Positions 26,777-36,160 of a stretch of DNA of 64,000 nucleotides are shown in pieces (position 1 is the first letter of the stretch; every line of letters starts with the position of its first letter). The stretch comes from Labilibaculum manganireducens (GTDB lineage Bacteria > Bacteroidota > Bacteroidia > Bacteroidales > Marinifilaceae), in NCBI RefSeq assembly GCF_002843385.1, contig NZ_MVDE01000008.1:108072-172071 (forward strand). The letters run 5' to 3'. Made by a program: the position numbers and the translations under genes. The notes beneath the pieces were generated by a model. It made no database searches, had not been told where the DNA came from, and was given only the letters and a program-made list of their open reading frames with translations.

Positions 26777-28285
26777 TTAATAAGGATTTTGAGTTAAACC
26801 GCTATCTGAATCCATCTCGGCCTGCGGAATAGGCAGATGTTTTTTATTCTCTGTCCAGGTGTTTTTTCTGTACTGGTTTGGAGCAAGAACTGTTGCAGCC
26901 ATTCCGGTACGAACCAAATCCCAATAGCGCTTACCTTCGCCCACAAACTCAAGATGACGTTCCTTAATAATATTATCAACAGTAGCAGTAACACTACCTA
27001 CACCTGCCCTATCCCGGACTTCATCTAAATAAGTTTGAGCACTTCCTGTTCCTGATACTCCACGTGCTAATAATTCAGCGGCGTTAAGTAGTGTTTCAGC
27101 ATATCGATAAACCCTAAGGTTATTGTTGTAATTCATATCCGCAGAACCTGCATAACCAGCATTTCCGTTAGCTCTTGGAAGGTATTTTTTCAAAAAGTTT
27201 CCTGTGTCCTGATAACGACCTTCGTAAGTAGCTCCAGATTGAGCTGCATAAGTTGCAAAATTTAAAATTCCACCATTTTTACGTTGGTCATTATCCTCGT
27301 ACAAATCATATGCTTCCTGACGGACAGGTTCAAATCCCCAACCTCCATCAAAATCATCACTTCCTGATAAACTATTAATACCAATCAATTTAGGATAAAC
27401 AGTACCCCCATCGCCGATGGCACTGCCCCAATCTTTTCCTCCATTAACACTAAAATAGTTCACTTCAAATATAGATTCCTTAGTCCATTCTCCACTTTCT
27501 TCCCAAATTCCTGCAAAATCATCATTCAAGATATACTGGTGACTTGCAATAATTTCATTCATGTAAGCCAAGGCTGTTGAATAGCGGCTTTCATCATTCT
27601 GATACATCACCACTTCAGTATATACCATGTAAGCCATAGCCAAGGACACTCGTCCTGTATTTTCAGAAGTAGTTTTTATTGATAATCCACCATTGGCAAT
27701 CACATCTTCTAATGTTGTGATTATACCTTCATAAACTTCATCGGCAGTTAGCTGAGTTGTTGTATAAGGAAAATCGAGATTAGTTTCATAATATGGAATA
27801 TTACCCCAAAGTTTCCATAACCACATATAATAGTAAGCCCTTAATGCCTTAGCTTCAGCAATGTAAAGTGCTTTGTTTGATTCAGAAATATCCTGTACAT
27901 CATCCATATATTCCAAAACAGCGTTAGCACGCTTTACTCCTGAATAAAAAGTGGTCCATAAATCGCTGCAAACAATTTCCGGTGTCGCTTCGTAATTGAA
28001 CATCTTATGCAGAAAAGGCAAGTCACCCTGATCATTTCCTCCAACATACACATCATCTGACATTACATCTGACACTAGGTTAAGCTGAGTATATTGTCCC
28101 CAGGCATAATCTGTCCAGGATAATGGATCATAAGCAGCAACAAGTGCTTCAAATATACGATCCTCAGTTGTATAATAATCATCTATCAATACGCTGCTTG
28201 CCGAATCTACTTCAAGGAACTCCTCTTTACAAGAACCCAAAAGGATAAAAAATAAGCTGCAAATTAAAATATATTTATTCTTCAT
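26777..28285 (-). CDS. SusD/RagB-family glycan-binding lipoprotein, PUL A
   Basis: A 502-residue lipoprotein, lipobox ending at C19 (ILLGSC). It has the SusD fold signals: an N-terminal segment with YYTTEDRIFEALVAAYDPL, the helical ALRAYYYMWLWKLWGNIPY core and the C-terminal NNLRVYRYAETLLNAAELL ... RHLEFVGEGKRYWDLVRTG motif. SusD caps the SusC channel on the cell surface and binds the imported glycan. It starts 19 bp downstream of susC and is co-transcribed with it. Confidence 0.95.
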   Translation of the reverse strand: MKNKYILICSLFFILLGSCKEEFLEVDSASSVLIDDYYTTEDRIFEALVAAYDPLSWTDYAWGQYTQLNLVSDVMSDDVYVGGNDQGDLPFLHKMFNYEATPEIVCSDLWTTFYSGVKRANAVLEYMDDVQDISESNKALYIAEAKALRAYYYMWLWKLWGNIPYYETNLDFPYTTTQLTADEVYEGIITTLEDVIANGGLSIKTTSENTGRVSLAMAYMVYTEVVMYQNDESRYSTALAYMNEIIASHQYILNDDFAGIWEESGEWTKESIFEVNYFSVNGGKDWGSAIGDGGTVYPKLIGINSLSGSDDFDGGWGFEPVRQEAYDLYEDNDQRKNGGILNFATYAAQSGATYEGRYQDTGNFLKKYLPRANGNAGYAGSADMNYNNNLRVYRYAETLLNAAELLARGVSGTGSAQTYLDEVRDRAGVGSVTATVDNIIKERHLEFVGEGKRYWDLVRTGMAATVLAPNQYRKNTWTENKKHLPIPQAEMDSDSGLTQNPY

Positions 28286-28304
28286 TACTTTAAGTTTTTA
28301 ATCG

Positions 28305-31300
28305 TTAAAAAGACAGGTTTAAACCAACTGTATATGTTCTTGCCTGAGGATATATTCCGCGATCAATACCAAGAGAAGTACCTCCTGAAGAAATTTCAGG
28401 ATCAAAACCGTCGTATTTTGTGAAAGTGAAAAGATTCTCTGCTGCAACATAAAAGCGCAAACTATTTACAAATGCCTTATTGACAATATTTTTGGGTAGA
28501 GTGTAACCTAATGTTACATTTTTAATGCGCATATAATCGCCATCTTTAACATAGAGGTCAGATGATAACCAGTTGCCGTTATTGTCTGAAAATGAAAAGC
28601 GAGGAATTGTATTGGAAGTTCCTTCTCCTATCCAACGATCTAACATATAGGCAGGCAAATTAATATAACGCAAGTCTGTACGTCGGGTAGCATCATAAAT
28701 ATCGTTACCAACAGTCCCCTGCAGCATCATGCTAAAATCAAAGCCTTTAAAATCAATTCCAAAGTTTATGCCGTATGTCCAGTCAGGCATACCCTTTCCA
28801 ATCATTGTACGGTCATCATCTCCAATAGAGCCATCTCCATTCAAATCTACAAACCTTACATCTCCAGGAACTGCGTTCGCTTGGATCAAGCCACCTTCAT
28901 TATTCACATGTGAATTAATTTCTGCATAATTTTGGAAAATACCAGCAGTTTTATATCCATAGAAGTATGGGAATGGCATACTATTTTCAGCCCTTGAAAT
29001 TGTTCCTACATTAGCATAGCTATCGTAATTGGCAAAACCATCTGCATTTCCCAGATTAACCAATTCGTTTTCAAGATAAGAAGCGTTTCCTCTAATGCTA
29101 AAGTTGAAATCGCCAAGCTTGAATCTATAGCCTAAATCAAATTCAATACCCCAGTTTTTCATATCTCCAACATTACCTGTTGGTTTTGATTCTCCCACAT
29201 AAGAAGGAATCGACATCGTCATCAACATTCCATTGGTTTTCTTCTCATAGTAATCAACTGTAAATGTCAATGCACTATTTAAGAATACTAAATCAAGTCC
29301 TATATCGGTTTGTTCCGATTCTTCCCATGCTAACGAAGTATTAGCCAGCCCAGATGCTTTTGTTCCATTTACTAATGTTCCATTCCCTGGTCCAAAAGCA
29401 TAATTATTACCTGTTGAAGTAAGGGCGGTATAACCAAAAGCCCCGATATTTTCATTCCCGTTTTTACCCCATGAAGCTCTCAGTTTAGAAGAAGTTAACC
29501 ACTCTGGACGCGATTCCATGAATGCTTCATTTGTAATATTCCATCCCAATGAAATTGAGGAGAACACACCATATTTTTTTCCCGGACCAAAATTAGATGA
29601 ACCATCTCTGCGAATAGTGGCCTGAAACATGTATCTCTCTGAAAAGTTATAGCTTAACCGGGCAAACATTGACGCTAAAGTATGCGGGCTCCAAGCTCCT
29701 CCTCCAACTGTTTGGTCTCCATTTGCAGCTGTTCCGGTAGTAAAATCAATATTGGCTTTGTCTCCATTTTCTTCAACCATAAATTTATTACTTCCGCCTA
29801 AACCACGACCTGTTGTTTTTTTAGCTGATTGCCCTAACATTACGTTAAAATTATGCTTGTCGGCAATACTCTTTTCGTATGATAAGATATTTTCCACCTG
29901 CCAGGTAAATCCACGATTCATACTCGACCAAACTTTTGAATAATCAGAATAGGCAGATTTACCTAAATAATATTCAGGTGTCCAACCATCATTACCCCAA
30001 AATGCCAGATCAGTTCCAAATGAAGATTTAATCTTTAAATTGTCCCAGATCGTTAATTCACCCCAAAATGACGACACTAACTTGTCCGAGTTATTCTCTT
30101 CTCCAGGTAAAGCCAGCTGAGCGACCGGATTAGTGATTTCGTTATAGTCATCGCCAGCGATTGTATAAATTAACCCATTCTTTGGGTCACGAACCGCCGT
30201 TGGATGGAGTGCTGCAGCCGCGGCCTGATCCTCTTCATACAAACCTAACAATGGTGAGAATGAGATTGCACCTCCAAGTGCTGAACCATACTCCGAGTTT
30301 GTTCCAATACCTTTAGAGTTTATTCTTGAATAGGCAACATTAATTCCAACTGTTAATTTGTTTAAAAAATTACGGTTCATATTATCCAAAAGATGGTATG
30401 TTGTATTTGACCTTAGTGAGATTCTCTCATAATTAGAACGGTCAAAATTTCCACCAACGATTCCATCCTGCTTATAATAACCTGCAGAGAAATAATATAG
30501 AACTTTATCGGATCCACCGCTAACACTCAATTGATGGTTTTCAACAGGGGCATTGTCGTAAAAAACCATATCCTGCCAATCTGTACCCCTACCCAATGCA
30601 TAAGGATTATCATATCTTGCAGTTTCACCTGAATTAACTAAACCTTCATTTATCAGTAAAGCATATTGTTGGGCATTTAACACATCCCTTTTATTCCATT
30701 TGCTTTGCCAACCTCGTGAGAAATCATATTTGACAGATATTTTGCCTTTACCTCCGCTTTTTGTAGTTATCAGAATAACTCCATTAGCAGCACGGGCACC
30801 ATATACTGCTCCTGATGCAGCATCCTTTAGAACTTCAACAGACTGAATGTCACTTGGATTTAAATAATCTATTCCTCCATCAATTGGCATACCATCAACA
30901 ATATATAATGGATCACTATTATTAATCGTACCAATACCACGAATTCGTACCTGCGAAGAAGCTCCCGGCTGTCCAGAGGATGATGTAACGGTTACTCCTG
31001 AGGCCAATCCTTTCAGAGCATTATCGATACGAACGGGTGCAATATTTCCTAAATCATCTGCTGAAACTTTCGCAATTGAAGCAGTTAAAACACTCTTTTT
31101 CTGCACTCCGTAACCAACAACAATAACTTCGTCAAGTCCTGTTGTTTCCACATTTAAAATCACATTCATTTCTGAATTGTTCCCCACCACAATTTCCTGT
31201 GAGCTAAAACCGATTAGCGAAAATACCAGTATCCCATCATTTGAGATCTCAATCTGATATTTTCCATTCATATCGGTAGTAGTACCGATTGTAGTACCTT

Positions 31301-31433
31301 TAATTACTACCGAGGCAAACGGCAATGGTATACCATCCTCTGCTGAGGCCACTATACCTGTTACGGCATGCTTTTGTGCAAAGGATTGCAAGCAAAATAA
31401 TGCCAAAACTAAAAACAAGACTGTTTTTTTCAT
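28305..31433 (-). CDS. SusC/RagA-family TonB-dependent outer membrane transporter, PUL A
   Basis: A 1042-residue outer-membrane importer. After the signal peptide (cleavage near QSFAQ), a carboxypeptidase-like domain (HAVTGIVASAEDG ... GKYQIEI) is followed by the TonB-box-like LDEVIVVGYG, the plug domain (residues ~120-225) and a beta-barrel ending in the terminal aromatic strand RTYTVGLNLSF. It imports oligosaccharides using TonB energy, with SusD as lid. It is the first gene of PUL A after the upstream GH5 gene, from which it is separated by a gap containing a gene remnant. Confidence 0.95.
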   Translation of the reverse strand: MKKTVLFLVLALFCLQSFAQKHAVTGIVASAEDGIPLPFASVVIKGTTIGTTTDMNGKYQIEISNDGILVFSLIGFSSQEIVVGNNSEMNVILNVETTGLDEVIVVGYGVQKKSVLTASIAKVSADDLGNIAPVRIDNALKGLASGVTVTSSSGQPGASSQVRIRGIGTINNSDPLYIVDGMPIDGGIDYLNPSDIQSVEVLKDAASGAVYGARAANGVILITTKSGGKGKISVKYDFSRGWQSKWNKRDVLNAQQYALLINEGLVNSGETARYDNPYALGRGTDWQDMVFYDNAPVENHQLSVSGGSDKVLYYFSAGYYKQDGIVGGNFDRSNYERISLRSNTTYHLLDNMNRNFLNKLTVGINVAYSRINSKGIGTNSEYGSALGGAISFSPLLGLYEEDQAAAAALHPTAVRDPKNGLIYTIAGDDYNEITNPVAQLALPGEENNSDKLVSSFWGELTIWDNLKIKSSFGTDLAFWGNDGWTPEYYLGKSAYSDYSKVWSSMNRGFTWQVENILSYEKSIADKHNFNVMLGQSAKKTTGRGLGGSNKFMVEENGDKANIDFTTGTAANGDQTVGGGAWSPHTLASMFARLSYNFSERYMFQATIRRDGSSNFGPGKKYGVFSSISLGWNITNEAFMESRPEWLTSSKLRASWGKNGNENIGAFGYTALTSTGNNYAFGPGNGTLVNGTKASGLANTSLAWEESEQTDIGLDLVFLNSALTFTVDYYEKKTNGMLMTMSIPSYVGESKPTGNVGDMKNWGIEFDLGYRFKLGDFNFSIRGNASYLENELVNLGNADGFANYDSYANVGTISRAENSMPFPYFYGYKTAGIFQNYAEINSHVNNEGGLIQANAVPGDVRFVDLNGDGSIGDDDRTMIGKGMPDWTYGINFGIDFKGFDFSMMLQGTVGNDIYDATRRTDLRYINLPAYMLDRWIGEGTSNTIPRFSFSDNNGNWLSSDLYVKDGDYMRIKNVTLGYTLPKNIVNKAFVNSLRFYVAAENLFTFTKYDGFDPEISSGGTSLGIDRGIYPQARTYTVGLNLSF

Positions 31434-31508
31434 AGATAATTAGTTAAGATGATTAGTTAATTATTTTCAATAAATGGATCTGTCTGTTAGCTTCCGGATC
31501 CACCGTAA

Positions 31509-31616
31509 TTATATTCGGGTAGTTGCAAACCCAATATATTTTTCCTGCTGATTTCCAGCTATATCCGAAACAATAACAGTAAGAGAATAGTTTCCCTCGT
31601 GCCATTGGAATCTATA
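31509..31616 (-). pseudogene. Candidate remnant of an Ig-like/bacterial adhesion-type domain
   Basis: Between the GH5 stop and the SusC start, the minus strand has a 35-codon open stretch, bounded by stops, encoding FQWHEGNYSLTVIVSDIAGN followed by QQEKYIGFATTRI. The pattern (EGNYSLTVxVxDxAGN) looks like the last two strands of an Ig-like or FnIII-like domain at a protein C-terminus. There is no start codon and no upstream coding continuity, so I read it as the leftover of a deleted gene. The evidence is compositional only. Confidence 0.4.
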
Positions 31617-31636
31617 TTACTATTGAAGGAAAACTC

Positions 31637-34342
31637 TTATTTAACAATCAGAACCTTCACGGTTTTGTTCATGTCTTCACCTGAAACTGTAAGCAGGTAT
31701 GTACCTGTCGCATATCTATTTACATTAATCGAATGATTTTTTTCAGAACTCAACTGAGAAAACAACTGCGTTCCGCCCATTGTAAAAAGACTAATTTGTC
31801 TGCTGGAAGAGGATTCAAAATTGATATTTAAAAAGTTGGATGTCGGATTGGGAAATACTTCAAATTTCGACTCATGAATTGGATTCTCAATTCCTGTAAC
31901 AGTGCCGTCATCAAAAGAAATCCAATTCAGATTGTGTTCTCCTGATTCAGACAATAAGCGTAAAACTGTTTTGCCTTTCGGGAGATCTATTGTTATGGAT
32001 TTTGTTTGCCAGGATTGCCATCCATTGGTACTTCCAAAAGAAACAGATTCATTGGAAACCATTTCTCCGTTCACGGAGTTCAAAACAAGAATTTTTGCAT
32101 TTTTTGCTGTTGCAATCCTTAAATTCATTGTGAAAGTTCCCGCTGCCGGCACATACAGCAGATATTCCAAATAATCACCATCCGAAGCATACGAAGTGTT
32201 TTTCCCTTTTCCTGTGTCTGTGCAATCTTCCAACTCAAAGCCACTATTGGTCATGAAATTTTCCGCTTCAATTTTTCCAGGAATTTCAAAATGCCTGTTG
32301 AAATTATTTTCGACAATTACATTCGTAAAAGACTCCAGTTCTTTAGAACCTGATTTTACACTGTTTCCTGTATAGGAAAGTTTGATTTCCTGATTATAAA
32401 ACAAATCCTTCTCAGTCATTAGAATCATCTTCCGGCTGTTATTCGTATCCAAAATAAAATCTGAAATGGAAACTGATTCTCCATCAACCTTTAATTCAAA
32501 TTCATTGATATTAATATCGTTTTCAACCGATGTAATTGGCTGATTTAAATCAAGAAATATTTCATTATCGATTTTTGCAGAACCGGCTTTTAACAGCTTA
32601 AAAGGAACAGCGCTTATTTCGACTGGTTCAATCAAGGAAAAGTGGTTTACATTCAGCTCACCACCATCAAACACAAGTTTAATTTTAACCATGCCTTTTG
32701 GCAGAATAATGTTATTTATTGTGCTGGTTATATAGCTGGTCCAGCTACCGGTAGAAGGAAGTTCAAACGTTTCGGAAACAATCTGACCGTTTGCTTCAAT
32801 GTGCATAGAAGCTTTCCCGGTACCAGCTGTTCTGATTTCTAATTTATAGGCTGCATTAGCTTCCGAATTAACGGTATACTGTAACCACTCACCTTTTTTC
32901 ACAAAACCAACATTGTAACCATTGGTTTCCGTATCGCTGCACTTCTCAATATCCACACCGTCATTGCGATATTCCCAACCCTGATTCCATGCCTTATATT
33001 CACCGGTATTTAGATGATAATTTGCAGTATCTGTATCGAAGTAAGCATAGTTGTTTCTGCCCAAATCATAATCGACGGCAAATATTTTCTGACTTGTTGT
33101 ATGTGTTTTAAATGGTCTTGTTTCTGTTGTGTGAGGCTGACGAATAAGGGCATCAATTACATCGTACTGGATCGTACAATTTTCAAATTTGTGATTGTTG
33201 GCAAAGGTCATAACCGCACTAAATGCTTCATCCGAAGTCATTGTACTATTGCCTTTCCACATCTCAATCATTTGTAAATAATCAGCATTTGTTTCAACCT
33301 TTAGAATGTTATTAATTCCTGATTTTTTTACCGGCCACCACGACCATCCCACATTGTTGCTTTCTGCTAATGCCGCCAAATTTGTGAACCACGTATTCGA
33401 GTTTTCTCCTGTTTCACCCAACCAAACCGGACGATTTTGCTCTTCTCTAAAATCTGTTATCCATTTTAATGCATTTGCATCATTGTATGTCCAATATTTA
33501 TGAAAGCTGTAAACCATGTTATCATCCCAGGCAGGAGTCAAACCAGAAAAATCATTGGCAAAGGAATTCCCTTCAATAAATAGAATGTGATTTTTATCAA
33601 CTTCACGAATTGCATCGGTAATTTTGCCATACAAATCGCGAATTTTCGAATTGTTGCCCTCGGGAAATGTCCAATTGATCTCATTAATTAGATCATACCC
33701 GCCGATCCATGGCTCGTTGCTGTATCTTTCAGCAATTTTTTTCCAGAGTGCAACTGTTTTGTCTTTATTCAAATCACTTTCCCATAAGGATGGTTTCGAA
33801 GAATCGTAGTCAGAGATAGCAGCATCTTTTCCTTGTCCTCCGGGTGCTCCATGTAGGTCAAGAATCAAATACATCTGATTATCGGCACACCAAGAAAGTA
33901 AATTATCTATCATGTCGAAACCTTTGTCGGTCCATGTAATTTCGCCTTGTACAGGTTCATTTTCGATGGCAGGAGTAAACCATTTGTAATGCATTGCAAC
34001 ACGTATACAATTAAATCCCCATGCAGACATCGAGTCAACATCAATTTTTCTAAAATGATTTGAAAGCCAAACATCATAAAATTCGTTGGTGCGGGTCTCT
34101 CCTACTGTTTCAATTAATTTATTTCTGAATTCATGCTGAGTGCCAGCTACATCTGCAGACTGCATCATGTAACCTTCCTGAATCATCCAATTCCCGGTTC
34201 CGATGCTTCTGATTATTAAATTGTTTCCATTTCCATCGACAATGCTTGTTCCATTAACATGTACAAATCCCTGCGAAAAAGCAGGAGCGGAAAAACTAAG
34301 AAACAACAATATAAAAAAGGAGAGATTGAGAAAAATCTTCAT
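31637..34342 (-). CDS. GH5 family glucanase with two CBM6-like modules and T9SS signal
   Basis: A ~901-residue secreted enzyme. The start at 34342 gives a clear signal peptide (MKIFLNLSFFILLFLS...AFSQ); longer in-frame starts exist up to 34477. The GH5 barrel has the acid/base glutamate in YDLINEINW and the nucleophile in PVWLGETGEN. Two CBM6-like modules follow (one with GFVKKGEWLQYTV, another beginning IPGKIEAENFMTNSGF). The C-terminal ~75 residues form a type IX sorting domain (FEVFPNPTSNFLNINF). It is probably surface-displayed and acts on beta-glucan. The exact subfamily and linkage are unknown. Confidence 0.9.
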   Translation of the reverse strand: MKIFLNLSFFILLFLSFSAPAFSQGFVHVNGTSIVDGNGNNLIIRSIGTGNWMIQEGYMMQSADVAGTQHEFRNKLIETVGETRTNEFYDVWLSNHFRKIDVDSMSAWGFNCIRVAMHYKWFTPAIENEPVQGEITWTDKGFDMIDNLLSWCADNQMYLILDLHGAPGGQGKDAAISDYDSSKPSLWESDLNKDKTVALWKKIAERYSNEPWIGGYDLINEINWTFPEGNNSKIRDLYGKITDAIREVDKNHILFIEGNSFANDFSGLTPAWDDNMVYSFHKYWTYNDANALKWITDFREEQNRPVWLGETGENSNTWFTNLAALAESNNVGWSWWPVKKSGINNILKVETNADYLQMIEMWKGNSTMTSDEAFSAVMTFANNHKFENCTIQYDVIDALIRQPHTTETRPFKTHTTSQKIFAVDYDLGRNNYAYFDTDTANYHLNTGEYKAWNQGWEYRNDGVDIEKCSDTETNGYNVGFVKKGEWLQYTVNSEANAAYKLEIRTAGTGKASMHIEANGQIVSETFELPSTGSWTSYITSTINNIILPKGMVKIKLVFDGGELNVNHFSLIEPVEISAVPFKLLKAGSAKIDNEIFLDLNQPITSVENDININEFELKVDGESVSISDFILDTNNSRKMILMTEKDLFYNQEIKLSYTGNSVKSGSKELESFTNVIVENNFNRHFEIPGKIEAENFMTNSGFELEDCTDTGKGKNTSYASDGDYLEYLLYVPAAGTFTMNLRIATAKNAKILVLNSVNGEMVSNESVSFGSTNGWQSWQTKSITIDLPKGKTVLRLLSESGEHNLNWISFDDGTVTGIENPIHESKFEVFPNPTSNFLNINFESSSSRQISLFTMGGTQLFSQLSSEKNHSINVNRYATGTYLLTVSGEDMNKTVKVLIVK

Positions 34343-34451
34343 CTTACCATTCCCGTATTTTCTTTCTGATTGATATTCAAGTCGTCGTAACATATTTTTA
34401 CTATTTAGCAGCAGTTTCATTGGTATCGATTTATTCCTGATGGGTTTGTGC

Positions 34452-35954
34452 TTATTCGTTAATAACAATTGTTGCAATTGAATGAGCTGGAAGAACAGAC
34501 AGCGTACCTCTTCCTTCTAACCATATTTTAAATTCAAGTTGCTTATCGGTTTGATTCATTGCTGCAACAGCAATGCTATTGTCTTCATTTACAAAAGCTG
34601 TTGCCAGAATATTGTCATCATTCGAAGAACAAATGATGCGCTGTGCACCTGGACGGATGTATTTTGAGAAATGCCCCAAATAGTAATAGGAATTCATGTA
34701 AGTGATTTCACCTGTTTTTGTATTTCCGATAATTGGTGCGTAACAATAATTGGCAACATGATTCGGACCTCCGTTTTCATCGAGTAAAACATTCCAATCC
34801 ACCCAGCCCGAAGCCGAATTATTAAGATCATGAATAATTGACTCTCCATATCTTTCTCCCCAACTCCATTCTCCCAGCTTACTGTAATCGAACGGGAAAA
34901 CGCAACCTTCTGTGAAAATGATTTTCTTATCAGGAAATGCCTCGGATACAAGTTTCACGTTTTCAAAATGATCTCCGGTATACCAATGAAAACCAGTACC
35001 CCAAATATATTTTGAAGCCTCAGGATCATCTAAAACAACTTGAGCACGCTGGTACATTAATCCTCGGTTGTGATCCCAGATAATAATTTTCTTGTCGCCC
35101 ATTGAACTATTTTCAAGAGTTGGCCCCAGATAGTTTTTTACAAAATCTCTCTCTTCCTCTGCAGTAAAAATGCAGGATTCCCAGCGCTGAACTGCCAATG
35201 GCTCATTTTGAACTGTAAGCCCCCAGAAATCAATTCCCTGCTTTTTATAAGCATCAAAGAATTTAACGAAATAATCAGCCCAAGTCTGAAAATATTCCGG
35301 TTTTAAACTTCCTCCTTCCAACATGTTGTTGTTGGTTTTCATCCACGCAGGAGGACTCCAGGGTGAAGCGAAAAGTTTCATTTCATTCCCTGATTTGGCC
35401 AAAGCTTCTTTGATGAAAGGTATTTTATATTGATTGTCGTGTTCTATGGAAAAATTATCTAAAGTTGTGTCGCCGCCTACTTCTGCATAAGAATAGCTTT
35501 CACTTGAAAAATCACAACTATGGATATGAGTACGACACAAACTATAGCCAATTCCCTTTTCACGATCGAAATAAGCCTCTAAAATTTCGCTTTGTTTGTT
35601 TTTGGGAAGTTTATAAAAAGTTTCTGCTGCAGCATCAGTAAGTGCACCACCAAAACCTTCAATAATTTGAAAACGCTTTTTTGCATCAAGTATAAGAGTG
35701 GAAAAATGTTCTTCCGGCTGATTAAAATCCCCAACCAACAGGTCATCAGATTTTGAGAATCTTAAATCCCCTTCTTTTGCGGTAGTATATTGAACTGCCT
35801 TTTCAAGAGTTATCTTGTTATTGCTTCGACTATTCGTCTGCAAATTTTCATATTCTTTCTGTTGATTGCTTTGTCCTGCAATTAAATTGCATGCACTAAG
35901 AGTGCCTGTGCCAATAACCGCAAATAAAAAATATTTCAATATTGTGCTTGTCAT
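34452..35954 (-). CDS. GH30 family glucanase (beta-1,6-glucanase-like), lipoprotein
   Basis: A 500-residue lipoprotein (lipobox ending C22, GTLSAC). It has the GH30 barrel with the acid/base E251 in WGLTVQNEPLA and the nucleophile E349 in KIIFTEGCVF, plus the typical FGGALTDAAAETFY start and C-terminal beta domain. GH30 members include endo-beta-1,6-glucanases (GH30_3) and glucosylceramidases. In a locus with GH16, GH17 and GH3, debranching of beta-1,6 side chains of laminarin is the likely job. It is followed by the GH5 gene in the same direction. Confidence 0.92.
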   Translation of the reverse strand: MTSTILKYFLFAVIGTGTLSACNLIAGQSNQQKEYENLQTNSRSNNKITLEKAVQYTTAKEGDLRFSKSDDLLVGDFNQPEEHFSTLILDAKKRFQIIEGFGGALTDAAAETFYKLPKNKQSEILEAYFDREKGIGYSLCRTHIHSCDFSSESYSYAEVGGDTTLDNFSIEHDNQYKIPFIKEALAKSGNEMKLFASPWSPPAWMKTNNNMLEGGSLKPEYFQTWADYFVKFFDAYKKQGIDFWGLTVQNEPLAVQRWESCIFTAEEERDFVKNYLGPTLENSSMGDKKIIIWDHNRGLMYQRAQVVLDDPEASKYIWGTGFHWYTGDHFENVKLVSEAFPDKKIIFTEGCVFPFDYSKLGEWSWGERYGESIIHDLNNSASGWVDWNVLLDENGGPNHVANYCYAPIIGNTKTGEITYMNSYYYLGHFSKYIRPGAQRIICSSNDDNILATAFVNEDNSIAVAAMNQTDKQLEFKIWLEGRGTLSVLPAHSIATIVINE

Positions 35955-36160
35955 TTATCTGTTTGTTTGATTTTCGAAACAAATATATATGCACACAATA
36001 TGGTAACATGAGTTTGATACCTCTCAAATACTCCTCAAACGTTTACAGACACTACTCAAAACTACTCTAACAGTCGTAAATATCTTATAAACTGAATCTT
36101 ACAAAAGCAATAAATTGCATTAATTTGATGCCAAAAATGGAGACAAACTAAACGAAAAAC

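Noticed and set aside
34343..34477. A longer start for the GH5 gene overlapping the GH30 stop.
   Set aside because: The added 45 residues are polar and basic and precede a perfect signal peptide; the downstream ATG is preferred, although the longer form cannot be excluded.
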